From assembly GCF_035918015.1 (NCBI RefSeq), contig NZ_CP109132.1:6200001-6264000 (forward strand): a stretch of DNA of 64,000 nt, given 5' to 3'. The notes beneath the pieces are model-generated. The model searched no databases. It was not told the origin of the DNA and was given only the letters and a program-made list of their open reading frames with translations. This DNA is from Streptomyces sp. NBC_01754. GTDB lineage: Bacteria; Actinomycetota; Actinomycetes; Streptomycetales; Streptomycetaceae. The position numbers and the translations under genes are program-made. This document shows positions 1-8,142 of this stretch, piece by piece. The first letter of the stretch is position 1, and each line of letters starts with the position of its first letter.

Positions 1-120
1 GGCGTCTCCGGACGCGCGATGCTGGAGGCGCTGATCGCCGGTGAGCGCAGCCCCAAGGCCCTGGCGGACCTGGCCCACGGCACCATCAAGGCCAGCCACA
101 GCACCCTGGCCGAGGCCCTG
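1..120 (+). mobile_element. IS110-family transposase internal fragment (remnant)
   Basis: These 120 bases are identical to the complement of 22728-22847, an internal segment of the intact IS110-family transposase gene further right. They read in the + direction as the middle of the transposase (...SGRAMLEALIAGERSPKA...). Homology stops abruptly at 120/121, where the 3' end of a LuxR-type gene on the other strand begins. The rest of this copy, if present, lies left of the window. The 3' half of the transposase is missing, so this is a deletion remnant, not a functional element. Confidence 0.93.
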
Positions 121-727
121 AGACGTGGCTCTTGACGGTGGCGGGGGAGACGCGCAGCCGGGCCGCGGTCTCGGCCGTCGACATGCCCTCGGCCAGGTTC
201 CTCAGCACCTCCTGCTCACGGGGGGTGAGTGCGGGCAGCAGCTCCTCGGCCCCGTTGGTCGGGAAGCCCGGTACGGCGGGCGGCCGTTGCACGTAGAGAG
301 TGCGCAACTCCGGGGAGAGGACGGTGTGTCCGGATGCGACCGCACGGACGGCGGCCGCTGCTCCGGCTGCCTTGGGGTCCTTCACCAGGCAGCCGGTGGC
401 GTCGGCCGCGAAGGCGGCGTCGAGACGGCACTTGTTCCAGCCGGTGGCGATGAGCAGCACGCACACCTCGCGCGAGGCCAGTTGCCGCACCTGCTCCATG
501 GTGTTCTCGTGCGGAGCGGAAACCAGCACCACCACATCGACGCCTCCCAACGGTCTTCGATGCAGGAGCTGTTGGTAGCTAATGCTGGTAGTCACCTCAA
601 GGTGCGTCGATCTGCGCAGGACGCGGGTGAGGACATGGCGCGATGCCGGGTCGTCGTCCGCCACCAGGACCCGCACCTTTTCGTCGGTGGGCCGGCCGGC
701 GCCGAAGAGGTCACGCTCCAGAGACAT
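86..727 (-). pseudogene. LuxR-family response regulator, C-terminus truncated by IS110 fragment
   Basis: The 213-residue product has a receiver-like N-terminal half (VRVLVADDDP near residue 18 keeps the acidic cluster). The usual phospho-acceptor strand reads VDVVVLVSAP and lacks the expected Asp, so it is probably an atypical receiver. The C-terminal half is a LuxR-type helix-turn-helix (LTPREQEVLRNLAEGMSTAE, then TVKSHV). Right after the recognition helix the frame enters the IS110 remnant and ends after 11 unrelated residues, so the last scaffold helix of the HTH is lost. The ATG at 727 has a purine-rich stretch upstream. It is probably inactive in DNA binding. The original target is unknown. 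Confidence 0.85.
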
Positions 728-789
728 GAGGTACGCCCTTCGCCAGGATGTTCGGTTTGCCGGGCGGAAGCCTAGTTCTCGGAATTGTG

Positions 790-804
790 TTCAGCAATGC
801 TGAA
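790..804. promoter_or_regulatory. Perfect inverted repeat TTCAGC-aat-GCTGAA upstream of the LuxR gene
   Basis: A perfect 6-bp-arm palindrome lies about 63 bp upstream of the regulator start at 727, where an operator or autoregulatory site would sit. The rest of 728-1021 contains no convincing gene. Confidence 0.35.
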
Positions 805-1020
805 AGATGTTCAGGCTGCATGGGGCGGGAGAACCGCAGGCTGTCAGGGCGTCGGTCTGACTCTTCCTCCCGCGTGTACCCATGATCGGATACGCGCCCG
901 AACGCCGGGATTACCGGCAAATCTGGCTGAAAGCTGCCGAGGTGTGTCCAGGTTTGATCCCCGAGGATCGTTTGGTCTCCCCTTTACTCGAAGGCCCGTT
1001 GTTCGTGCTGGAGTGACGCA

Positions 1021-2108
1021 CTAGTGTCCTGAGTCGTTAATTCGTGTGCAGTATGCGGCGAGGGTGTCGAGGATGTCGTCGGCGGTCTTCGTCCAGATGA
1101 ACGGCTTGGGGTTCTTGTTCCACTCGTTGATCCAGCGGCGGATGTCGCGTTCGAGTTCGACGACGCTGCGGTGGGCCGAGCGGCGGAGTTTGCGGCAGGT
1201 CAGTTCGGCGAACCAGCGCTCGACGAGGTTGAGCCATGAGGCGGAGGTGGGGGTGAAGTGCAGGTGGAAGCGGGGGTGCCGCAGCAGCCACTTCTTGACC
1301 GGCTCGGTTTTGTGGGTGGCGTAGTTGTCCAGGATCAGGTGGAGTTCGAGGTTCTTGGGGACGGCGGCGTCGATGACCTTCAGGAAGCGGAGGAACTCCT
1401 GGTGGCGATGGCGGCGGTAGTGCTGGGCGATGACCGAGCCGGAGGCGATGTCCAGGGCCGCGAACAGGCTGGTCGTGCCGTGCCGGACGTAGTCGTGGGT
1501 CATCTTCGCCGGCGTGGCCGGGGCCATCGGCAGCACTGGCTGGGTCCGGTCCAGGGCCTGTATCTGCGACTTCTCGTCCACCGCCAGGACCAGCGCGTTC
1601 TCGGGCGGGGAGAGGTAGATGCCCACCACGTCGCGGACTTTGGTCACGAACTGCGGGTCGGTCGACAGCTTCCAGGTCTCCACGATGTGCGGCTTGAGGC
1701 CGAAGGCCCGCCAGATCCGCGAGACGGCCGACTGCGACATTCCTGCGGCCTCGCCATCGAACGCGTCGACCAGTGCGAATCGCCCGTCGGCGGCGCCTGA
1801 TCCAGGGTCCTGGTGACCAGCGCCTCGACCTGCTCGTCCGTGATCTTTCGCGGCGCCCCCGAACGGGGCCGGTCCACCAGGCCCTCCAGCCGGTCCGCGG
1901 CGAACCGGGCCCGCCACTTGCGTGCGGTCTCCCGCGAGACACCGAGATCCTGCGCGACCTGCGCGTTCGGCCGGCCCTCCGCGCACGCCAGCACGATCCT
2001 CGACCGCAGCACCAACGCCTGAGACGCCGTCTGCTTGCGCAACCAGCCCCGCAGCACCCGGCGTTCGTGATCGGACAACTCCAGCGACAGCGGCTTCGGA
2101 CCAGGCAT
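1021..2108 (-). pseudogene. IS630-family transposase, frameshifted
   Basis: Compared with the intact copy at 10109-11197, one G is missing near 1753 (GATGGCGAGG where copy 2 has GATGGCCGAGG on the coding strand). The frame breaks between the N-terminal HTH part (MPGPKPLSLELSDHERRV...) and the DDE catalytic part (VLAVDEKSQIQALDRTQP..., LILDNYATHK..., SWLNLVERWFAEL). One substitution changes KKWLQRH to KKWLLRH. The protein cannot be made full length from this copy, but the ends look intact and could be mobilised by the transposase of copy 2. Confidence 0.92.
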
Positions 2109-2151
2109 CAACCCACTCTATAACCGCCTGCAGACTTACGACTCAGGACAC
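1024..2151 (-). mobile_element. IS630-family element, copy 1 (1128 bp, frameshifted transposase)
   Basis: The ends are perfect 14-bp inverted repeats (GTGTCCTGAGTCGT / ACGACTCAGGACAC), flanked on both sides by TA (1022-1023 and 2152-2153), the classic IS630/Tc1 target duplication. The element is nearly identical to copy 2 at 10066-11194 but one base shorter. It lies between the truncated LuxR gene and dhaL and interrupts no recognisable gene. Confidence 0.95.
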
Positions 2152-2266
2152 TAGAGTGGCATTTCTGGGCTGGTTCCGGACGTTTACATGAGCATCCTGC
2201 GTGTCGCTTGACAATGTGGTCGAGGGGCGGCGTTCCCCCACCACCGTCGCAAGTGAAGGAAACCGT

Positions 2267-2914
2267 GTGGACAGAGCGCTTGCTCAATCCTGGCTTCTGG
2301 CTTTCGAAGAGGAAGTCCACGAAGAAAAAGATCATTTGACCACCCTGGACTCCGCCATAGGCGACGGGGATCACGGAGTCAACCTCTGCAGAGGGCTATC
2401 CGGTGTTCGTCAGTGGCTTGAAGAGGGCGAGGTCCCGGATTCTCCCGGCGGAGTGCTGCGGGAATCGGGAGCGCTGCTCCGGGCTCGTGTGGGAGGGGCT
2501 TCCGGAGTCTTGTACGGCGGCGCCTTCTCCGCGATGGGAACCGCGCTGCCGGCGGCGGAGGCCGACGCCGCGCAGGTGGGGGACGCGCTCGCGGCCGGAC
2601 TCGATGTGATCGTCCGGCTGGGTGCCGCGGCGCCGGGGGACAAGACCATGGTGGACGCCTTCACCCCCGCGCTGGCGGCCTTCCGTACGGCCTGCGCCGG
2701 GACCGGGAATCTCGGTGAAACGGCGTCGGCGGCGGCTTCGGCCGCCGGAGCGGGCGCCTGGTCCACGATCCCGATGCAGGCGCGCAAGGGGCGGGCGTCC
2801 TACCTCGGGCATCGCAGCGTCGGGCACATGGACCCGGGCGCCGCGTCCACCATGCTCCTCTTCCGGTCGCTGGCCCGGGTGGCGTCCTCGGTCTGCGCGA
2901 GGACCTCATGGTGA
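2267..2914 (+). CDS. dhaL: Dihydroxyacetone kinase DhaL-type subunit (orphan)
   Basis: The 215-residue product matches the DhaL (phosphatase-like, nucleotide-binding) domain. LDSAIGDGDHGVNL contains the Asp cluster that holds Mg-ADP, followed by GASGVLYGGAF, GDKTMVDAF and GRASYLGHRSVGHMDPGA, all DhaL signatures. I chose the GTG at 2267 because GAAGGA lies 6 bp upstream; a longer frame from 2201 adds only unrelated residues. DhaL normally works with DhaK, which binds dihydroxyacetone covalently, but no dhaK is next to it. The 5' side is occupied by the IS630 copy and the 3' neighbour is convergent. The partner may be elsewhere or lost, or the substrate may differ. Confidence 0.85.
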   Translation: MDRALAQSWLLAFEEEVHEEKDHLTTLDSAIGDGDHGVNLCRGLSGVRQWLEEGEVPDSPGGVLRESGALLRARVGGASGVLYGGAFSAMGTALPAAEADAAQVGDALAAGLDVIVRLGAAAPGDKTMVDAFTPALAAFRTACAGTGNLGETASAAASAAGAGAWSTIPMQARKGRASYLGHRSVGHMDPGAASTMLLFRSLARVASSVCARTSW

Positions 2915-2967
2915 AGCCGTCGTGCGTACGAGGTCGCCCGCGCGCCCGGCGGCTCCACCGGGGCGGG

Positions 2968-3501
2968 TCAGGCGTGGCGCGCGCGGTACACGGCCGCCTT
3001 GGCCCGATTGCCGCACCGGGTCATGTCGCACCACCGCCGCGAGCCGCGGTGGGACCGGTCGACGTAGAGGCGTGTGCAGCGCGGTGCGGAGCACTCCTTC
3101 ACCGGATGGGCCGACTGGAGAAGTAGTTCGACGGCATCCCGGGCCACGGCTGAAAGGGCGGCGGCGACTTCCCCGCAGCGCTTCACCGCACCGTCCGGCA
3201 GGAGTTCGGCGCGGGCCGGGTTGGGGGCGGCGGCGAGGTTCACCACGGCGCAGTCCTCCGGGGTGTACGGCGAGCCGCCGGTCGAGGCGAGCGTGAGGCG
3301 GTAGACGGCTTCGCGCAGGCTCACCGCCGTCTCCAGGTCGGCGTGCGTCGTCGTCGGCGGGGCGTCGAGGACTCCCGAGGCGACGCACCAGGCGGACAGG
3401 TCGGCTGATGTGGTCAGGAGGTCCAGCGGGGCATCGCGTCGGGCCTGCACTGTTCCGACGAAGTCAAGGGCCACGCTGCCGCTGACAAATGCGAAGTTCA
3501 T
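2968..3501 (-). CDS. CGNR zinc-finger/ABATE-domain protein (putative regulator)
   Basis: The 177-residue protein ends with the CGNR zinc finger. Cysteines occur in KECSAPRCTRLYVD and RRWCDMTRCGNRAKAAVYRARH near the C-terminus, preceded by an all-helical stress-induced ABATE-type region. Such proteins are thought to be transcriptional regulators. The start is the ATG at 3501 (MNFAFVSGS...); an in-frame extension upstream is not typical of the family. It is divergent from the EamA transporter with about 100 bp between the starts, the usual arrangement of a regulator and the gene it controls, so it probably regulates that exporter (inference). Confidence 0.85.
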   Translation of the reverse strand: MNFAFVSGSVALDFVGTVQARRDAPLDLLTTSADLSAWCVASGVLDAPPTTTHADLETAVSLREAVYRLTLASTGGSPYTPEDCAVVNLAAAPNPARAELLPDGAVKRCGEVAAALSAVARDAVELLLQSAHPVKECSAPRCTRLYVDRSHRGSRRWCDMTRCGNRAKAAVYRARHA

Positions 3502-3519
3502 CCCGCCAGAGTAACCACA

Positions 3520-3549
3520 TTGACTGGTTGATCCAAGGCTCTGTAGGGT
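3520..3549 (+). promoter_or_regulatory. Candidate sigma-70 (HrdB-type) promoter for the EamA gene
   Basis: TTGACT at 3520-3525 and TAGGGT at 3544-3549 are separated by 18 bp, close to the Streptomyces vegetative pattern TTGACN-N17/18-TAGRRT. It points at the exporter start at 3601 and overlaps the upstream region of the divergent CGNR gene. Confidence 0.5.
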
Positions 3550-3600
3550 TCTGGCGAACCTGTCTGTACGGTTACTTGCCCTATGGGAGGCGTCTCCGCC

Positions 3601-4512
3601 ATGCAACGCGACCATCTGAAACCTGCTCCGGCGGAGTTACCGGCGGATCGGCCCGCCGCCCCGCCGCCCTGGACCGCGGCGATGGTTCCTGCCGTCTTCG
3701 TGGTCCTGTGGAGCAGTGCGTTCATCGCGGCAGTGATCGGCACCGACGCGGCACCGCCCCTTCTGCTGACGTTCTCCCGCTTCGCGGTCGCAGGCGTCCT
3801 GCTGGCGGTGATCGCCCTGGTGAGCAGGTCGCCCTGGCCCCGGGGGCGGTTGCTCCTGCATGTCGTCGTCGTCGGTCTGCTGATGCAGGCGGTGCAGTTC
3901 GGCGCCTTCTACACGGCCATCGGCGCGGGACTGCCCGGTGGGGTAGTGGCGCTGATCCAGGGGTTCAACCCCGTACTGATCGCCCTGCTGGCCGGCATGT
4001 TCCTGGGCGAGAGGATCACCGGGCGGCAGTGGCTGGGCTTCGTCATCGGTGGCGGCGGTGTGTTGCTCGCGGTCGGCGGAGCGCTGCACTTCTCCGCCAG
4101 CGCCATCGTCCTGTCGTTCGTCGGACTGCTCGGGCTGAGCGTGGGTACCGTCTATCAGAAGCGGTTCACTCCGGGAGTGGATGTCCGCAGCAGTACGGCC
4201 GTGCATTTCCTCGCCAGTGCTCCGGTGATCGGAATCCTGACCCTGGCTCTGGAGGATCCCGAGGTCACCGACTGGGGGGCGTTCGGCGGATCTCTGGCCT
4301 GGATCGTCCTCGTCAATTCGGTGGGGACGTTCCTGCTGCTCAACTTTATGCTCAAGAAGCAGGCCGCGAGCCGGGTCGGCACGCCCTTCTTCCTCACACC
4401 CGCCGTCACCGCTCTGCTCGCCTGGCTGATCATCGGCCAGACGCTCAGCCTTTCCGCGATCGTCGGGCTGGTTCTCGGCGGCGTCGGAGTTCTGCTCGCG
4501 GCACGCAGATAG
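3601..4512 (+). CDS. EamA/DMT-superfamily transporter (putative exporter)
   Basis: The 303-residue membrane protein has ten hydrophobic segments in two EamA repeats of about five helices. The first starts near residue 27 (MVPAVFVVLWSSAFIAAVIG) and the second begins around the middle (IVLSFVGLLGLSVGTVYQK). The family (RhaT/YdcZ-like) mostly exports amino acids and small metabolites. I chose the ATG at 3601 because GGGAGG sits 10 bp upstream; the ATG at 3583 has no ribosome-binding site. It lies between a CGNR regulator and a GAPDH gene at the edge of a biosynthetic cluster, so product or precursor efflux is plausible but unproven. Confidence 0.88.
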   Translation: MQRDHLKPAPAELPADRPAAPPPWTAAMVPAVFVVLWSSAFIAAVIGTDAAPPLLLTFSRFAVAGVLLAVIALVSRSPWPRGRLLLHVVVVGLLMQAVQFGAFYTAIGAGLPGGVVALIQGFNPVLIALLAGMFLGERITGRQWLGFVIGGGGVLLAVGGALHFSASAIVLSFVGLLGLSVGTVYQKRFTPGVDVRSSTAVHFLASAPVIGILTLALEDPEVTDWGAFGGSLAWIVLVNSVGTFLLLNFMLKKQAASRVGTPFFLTPAVTALLAWLIIGQTLSLSAIVGLVLGGVGVLLAARR

Positions 4513-4630
4513 AAAGTGGACCCGGAGGCGCCTTCGCGATTCCGTTTCCCGATTCCGCAGCCCCGCTTCCGTATCCCGCACGATGCGTTCGGTCATGGCA
4601 TATTCGGTCATAGAAAGAAGAGAGAAATAT

Positions 4631-5635
4631 ATGAGCACCAAGGTCGCCATCAATGGGTTCGGCCGCATCGGCCGCGGATTTCTGCGAGCCGCGCTCACCG
4701 GGGGAACCGACCTCGAAGTGGTGGCGGTGAACGACCTCACGGATGCGGCGACGCTCGCGCACCTGCTCTCCTACGACAGCACCATGGGCCGGCTGGACGC
4801 GCAGGTCGAGGCCGACGGCGACTCCCTGGTCATCGACGGCCGAAAGATCGCGGTCCACGCCGAGCGCGACCCGGGCAAGCTGCCCTGGGGTGAGCTGGGT
4901 GTCGACGTCGTGGTCGAGTCCACCGGGATCTTCACCGACGGCAACAAGGCCAGGGCGCACATCGAGGCCGGTGCGCGGAAGGTCCTCATCTCGGCCCCCG
5001 CGACGAACGAGGACATCACCCTCGCCTACGGCATCAACCACAAGGACTACGACCCGGCGGTCCATCACATCGTCTCCAACGCCTCGTGCACCACGAACTG
5101 CCTGGCGCCCCTCGCCAAGGTGCTCCACGACGGGGTCGGCCTGGAGCACGGCCTGATGACCACGGTGCACGCGTACACGCAGGACCAGAACCTCCAGGAC
5201 GGGCCGCACAAGGACCCGCGGCGGGCCCGTTCGGCCGCCCTCAACATCGTGCCCACGTCGACCGGCGCGGCCAAGGCCATCGGTGTCGTCCTGCCCGAGC
5301 TGAACGGCAAGCTCGCAGGCCTGTCCCTGCGCGTCCCGGTCCCGGTCGGGTCGCTGACCGACCTGTCGGCGTACGTTTCCCGGCCGACGACCGTCGAAGA
5401 GATCAACGGGCTGTTCGCCGACGCGGCGGCCGGTCCGCTGGCCGGCGTCCTGCGCCACACGGACGCCCCCCTGGTCTCCACCGACATCGTCGGCGACCCG
5501 GCGTCCTGCATCTTCGACTCGAAGCTGACGACGGTCACCGGCGAGGGGCGACACGTCAAGATCTTCGGCTGGTACGACAACGAGTCCGGCTTCTCTCACC
5601 GGCTGATCGACGTCGCACGCCTGCTGGGTGCCTAG
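4631..5635 (+). CDS. gap: Glyceraldehyde-3-phosphate dehydrogenase (type I), cluster-associated copy
   Basis: The 334-residue enzyme oxidises glyceraldehyde-3-phosphate to 1,3-bisphosphoglycerate with NAD. The Rossmann start (INGFGRIGRGFLRAAL), the catalytic Cys in SNASCTTNCLAP (about residue 155), the substrate site TTVHAYTQDQNLQDGPHKD, and WYDNESGFSHRL are all present, so it should be active. The start is the ATG at 4631, after an A/G-rich GAAAGAAGAGAG. It is not next to pgk/tpi as the glycolytic gene usually is. It lies beside an exporter and a biosynthetic cluster, so it could be a duplicated, possibly inhibitor-insensitive self-resistance copy, as known for pentalenolactone producers (inference), or simply an extra isozyme. 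Confidence 0.95.
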   Translation: MSTKVAINGFGRIGRGFLRAALTGGTDLEVVAVNDLTDAATLAHLLSYDSTMGRLDAQVEADGDSLVIDGRKIAVHAERDPGKLPWGELGVDVVVESTGIFTDGNKARAHIEAGARKVLISAPATNEDITLAYGINHKDYDPAVHHIVSNASCTTNCLAPLAKVLHDGVGLEHGLMTTVHAYTQDQNLQDGPHKDPRRARSAALNIVPTSTGAAKAIGVVLPELNGKLAGLSLRVPVPVGSLTDLSAYVSRPTTVEEINGLFADAAAGPLAGVLRHTDAPLVSTDIVGDPASCIFDSKLTTVTGEGRHVKIFGWYDNESGFSHRLIDVARLLGA

Positions 5636-5741
5636 GGTCTCCCATTCGGACCAGACCGGGCGCTCGCGGGGTCCGGCCTGATCCGAACCGAAGACCTTGG
5701 GCCTGACCTGGGGTGACGGCATCGGAGCCGTACCTCGCACT

Positions 5742-5776
5742 CCGCCCCGGAACGGCTCGACGCCGTTCCGGGGCGG
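5742..5776. terminator. Terminator hairpin between gap and the IclR gene
   Basis: A perfect 14-bp GC-rich stem (CCGCCCCGGAACGG / CCGTTCCGGGGCGG) with a 7-base loop lies between the convergent gap and IclR-family genes and could serve both directions. There is no strong T-run, as is common in Streptomyces. Confidence 0.75.
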
Positions 5777-5811
5777 GGTGTTCACTGTACGGGACCGGCG
5801 GGGCGGAGCCC

Positions 5812-6588
5812 TCAGCTCGAGGCCTGCCAGGCGACGCCGCGGCCCGCTCCGAGCTCACGGGAGAGCAGCGTCGCGACCTCGCGCACGGCCACCGCGTGCT
5901 GCTGACGCTCATCGGCCAGCAGCCGCTCGACCGGACCGACGATGCCGATGGCGCCCGCCAGGTGCCCGTGCCGCTCGAACACCGGTGAGGCGATCGCGGC
6001 TTCGCCCAGCACGCTCTCCTGGTCCTCCTGAGCGTAGCCGACCCGCCGGACCTCCTCCAGCTGGGCCGAGAGCGTGCCGGGGTCCGCCACGCTCTGTCCG
6101 GTCAGCCTGGCCAACTCGTCGCGGAGCAGGGCTTCCTGCTGCTGCTGCGGCAGAAAGGCCACGATCGCCTTGCCGAGCGCGCAGGTGTTCCACGGAATGC
6201 TGGCGCCGAGTTCCGGGATCTGCACGCCGCTTCTGCGTCGGAGTACGTGATGCACGACGAGGACGTACCGGTCGTTGTCGAGTACGGCGACCCAGACCGC
6301 CTCCCCGGTGCGTTCGGCGAGGGCGTGGGCCCAGGGGAGGGTGCGCGACCGGAGTTCCTGGGTCTCCAGGTACGAGTTGCCGAGACGGAGCAGGCCCGGG
6401 CCGAGGAGATACTTGTCGCTCTCCTTTTCCTGGCGCACCAGCCCTTCCGCCTCCAGGGTGCGCAGCAGCGCGTGCACGGTCGCTTTCGACACCCCGATCC
6501 GAGCGGCGAGTTCCGTGACACCCAGGCGGGGGCCGGCGGCCGCCAGTTCTCGTAGGATGTGCACCGCACGCTGAACAGACTGCACCAT
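5812..6588 (-). CDS. IclR-family transcriptional regulator
   Basis: The 258-residue protein has an N-terminal winged helix-turn-helix (MVQSVQRAVHILRELA, TELAARIGVSKATVHALLRT, roughly residues 1-65). The C-terminal effector-binding domain contains IPWNTCALGKAIVAFLP and the end motif GAIGIVGPVERL. The ATG at 6588 gives the standard IclR N-terminus; an upstream ATG at 6603 adds five residues. It is divergent from the FAD oxidoreductase at 6722, and the intervening 133 bp contain an imperfect palindrome and a direct repeat. It is therefore the likely pathway-specific regulator of the cluster that follows; its ligand is unknown. Confidence 0.92.
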   Translation of the reverse strand: MVQSVQRAVHILRELAAAGPRLGVTELAARIGVSKATVHALLRTLEAEGLVRQEKESDKYLLGPGLLRLGNSYLETQELRSRTLPWAHALAERTGEAVWVAVLDNDRYVLVVHHVLRRRSGVQIPELGASIPWNTCALGKAIVAFLPQQQQEALLRDELARLTGQSVADPGTLSAQLEEVRRVGYAQEDQESVLGEAAIASPVFERHGHLAGAIGIVGPVERLLADERQQHAVAVREVATLLSRELGAGRGVAWQASS

Positions 6589-6609
6589 TATCTTTACTCG
6601 CATTCGGTA

Positions 6610-6631
6610 TTGCGGAACGCTGTTCGCGCAA
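6610..6631. promoter_or_regulatory. Imperfect palindrome, candidate IclR operator
   Basis: The sequence TTGCGGAAC-GCT-GTTCGCGCAA is a near-perfect inverted repeat 22 bp upstream of the IclR gene start. It lies in the divergent promoter region and resembles the short GGAAC/GTTCC palindromes that IclR-type proteins bind. Confidence 0.45.
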
Positions 6632-6671
6632 CATAGCATCACTCGCCTCAAGCAATCCCCGCCCGCGCAGT

Positions 6672-6697
6672 AGGTGTATCGACGCAGGTGTATCGAC
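6672..6697 (+). repeat. 12-bp direct repeat AGGTGTATCGAC x2
   Basis: Two exact copies (6672-6683 and 6686-6697) are spaced by 14 bp, just upstream of the FAD oxidoreductase start at 6722. The spacing is between one and one and a half DNA turns. This may be a regulator-binding direct repeat or a small tandem duplication. Confidence 0.6.
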
Positions 6698-6721
6698 AGT
6701 GGAAACCGAGGACGGAGAGTC

Positions 6722-7936
6722 ATGGCTACGGAAGAGGTTCTGGTCGTCGGCGCCGGAGTGGTGGGGGCCGCGGTGGGCTTTCACCTCGCCGAGCTGGGAC
6801 ACGACCGGGTGACGGTGCTCGATGCCCGCGACCGCGCCACCCTGCCCGGATCCACGGGGCTCGCACCCGGGTTCGTCGGTCAGCTCAGCGCCACCGAGGA
6901 ACTGGCCGTGCTGGCCAAGGACAGCGTCGCCACCTACCTGGCGCTCTCGCGGACCGCGCCCGCGCCGGTCTTCCGGCAGGTCGGCTGCCTGGAGATCGCG
7001 ACCGGCCCCGACCGCCTGGAACAGGCCCACCGCGATGTCGAGCACGGCCGCGCTCTCGGTATCGAGGCACGGGTGATCGGCGCGACCGAAGCCGCGGCGC
7101 TGGCACCCGCGCTGGTCGACGCCGAGAAGGCCCTGGGGGCACTGCACATCCCGGCCGACGGAGCCGCCGATCCGGTGGCGCTCACCCATGCCCTGGTCGA
7201 CGCCGCCGAGCGCGGTGGAGTCCGCTTCCGCTGGAACACACCGGTACGAGGGCTCGAGATCGAACGCGGCGCGGTCATCGGCGTCCGGGCGGGCGAGGAC
7301 GACCAGCTGATCGGAGCCGACCGGGTCGTGCTGGCCACCGGCATCTGGGGACCGGTCCTGGCGGCGCAAGCGGGGGTACGGCTCCCCATGGTCGACGTCC
7401 AGCACCCCTATGTGTTCACCGCCGAACTGCCCGGACTCGACGACACCCCCCTGGACACACCGATCGTCCGCTACCCCGACCACGCGGTCTACACCCGCCG
7501 CCACGGCCGCCGGTACGGACTGGGCAGCTACGCCCACACCGCACTGCCGATCACCCCGAGTCCGGCGCTCGTCTCGGCCGAACTGCCCTTCCTGGAAGCA
7601 GAGGTCAGGACCGCGATCGAGGAGGCCGTGGCCCTGGTCCCGGCCTTCCGGCAGGCGCCCCGAGGGCGCAGGCTCAACGGTGTCTTCGCCCTCACCCCCG
7701 ACGAACTGCCCCTCGTGGGCCCGGCTGCCGGGGTGCCCGGGCTGTGGTTCGCGGAGGCCTCCTGGGTCACCCACGCCGGCGGGGTGGGCCGGCAGATCGC
7801 CAACATGCTGGTGGGAACCGGTGACCTCCTTCTCGCCCCCGACCGCCTCTCGCCCGGCCGCTTCGACTCCTGGAGCGACGAGAAGATCCACGAGACCGCC
7901 CTCGGCCACTACCGGGGCATCTACGACGCCCACTGA
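6722..7936 (+). CDS. FAD-dependent oxidoreductase, DAO/sarcosine dehydrogenase type
   Basis: The 404-residue flavoprotein begins with an FAD dinucleotide-binding motif (VLVVGAGVVGAAVGFHLAELG) and the DAO-family segment STGLAPGFVGQLS. It ends with PDELPLVGPAAGVPGLWFAEASWVTHAGGVGR, the C-terminal FAD contact. Length and motifs fit the N-terminal half of dimethylglycine/sarcosine dehydrogenases without the folate-binding GCV_T half. It probably oxidises a C-N bond of an amino acid or amine. It is separated from the next gene by a strong terminator, so it forms a transcription unit of its own, opposite the IclR gene. Substrate unknown. Confidence 0.88.
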   Translation: MATEEVLVVGAGVVGAAVGFHLAELGHDRVTVLDARDRATLPGSTGLAPGFVGQLSATEELAVLAKDSVATYLALSRTAPAPVFRQVGCLEIATGPDRLEQAHRDVEHGRALGIEARVIGATEAAALAPALVDAEKALGALHIPADGAADPVALTHALVDAAERGGVRFRWNTPVRGLEIERGAVIGVRAGEDDQLIGADRVVLATGIWGPVLAAQAGVRLPMVDVQHPYVFTAELPGLDDTPLDTPIVRYPDHAVYTRRHGRRYGLGSYAHTALPITPSPALVSAELPFLEAEVRTAIEEAVALVPAFRQAPRGRRLNGVFALTPDELPLVGPAAGVPGLWFAEASWVTHAGGVGRQIANMLVGTGDLLLAPDRLSPGRFDSWSDEKIHETALGHYRGIYDAH

Positions 7937-7965
7937 CGCCCGCCCCCGAACAGGGGCGACCCAAG

Positions 7966-8002
7966 AAGGCGCGGACCACCCTGACCGGGTGGTCCGCGCC
8001 TT
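7966..8002. terminator. Strong rho-independent terminator
   Basis: A perfect 16-bp stem (AAGGCGCGGACCACCC / GGGTGGTCCGCGCCTT) with the 5-base loop TGACC is followed by TTTCTGT. It ends the FAD oxidoreductase unit and isolates the downstream operon. Confidence 0.92.
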
Positions 8003-8142
8003 TTCTGTCACGTCCCCGGGCCATCGCCCCCCGTATGCACATCCTCCATAGGTGGAGGCCGACCTCGACCGTCAGCCGATGTGAGGAAAGAAGCGGGTTG
8101 CTTGAATAGCCGTGCCCCATCAAGCGATTACGGGAGTCGGTT

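Noticed and set aside
1644..2111. Separate small transposase gene next to a second transposase (programmed frameshift as in other IS families)
   Set aside because: The intact copy at 10109-11197 encodes one continuous protein; the split in copy 1 is due to a single missing base.
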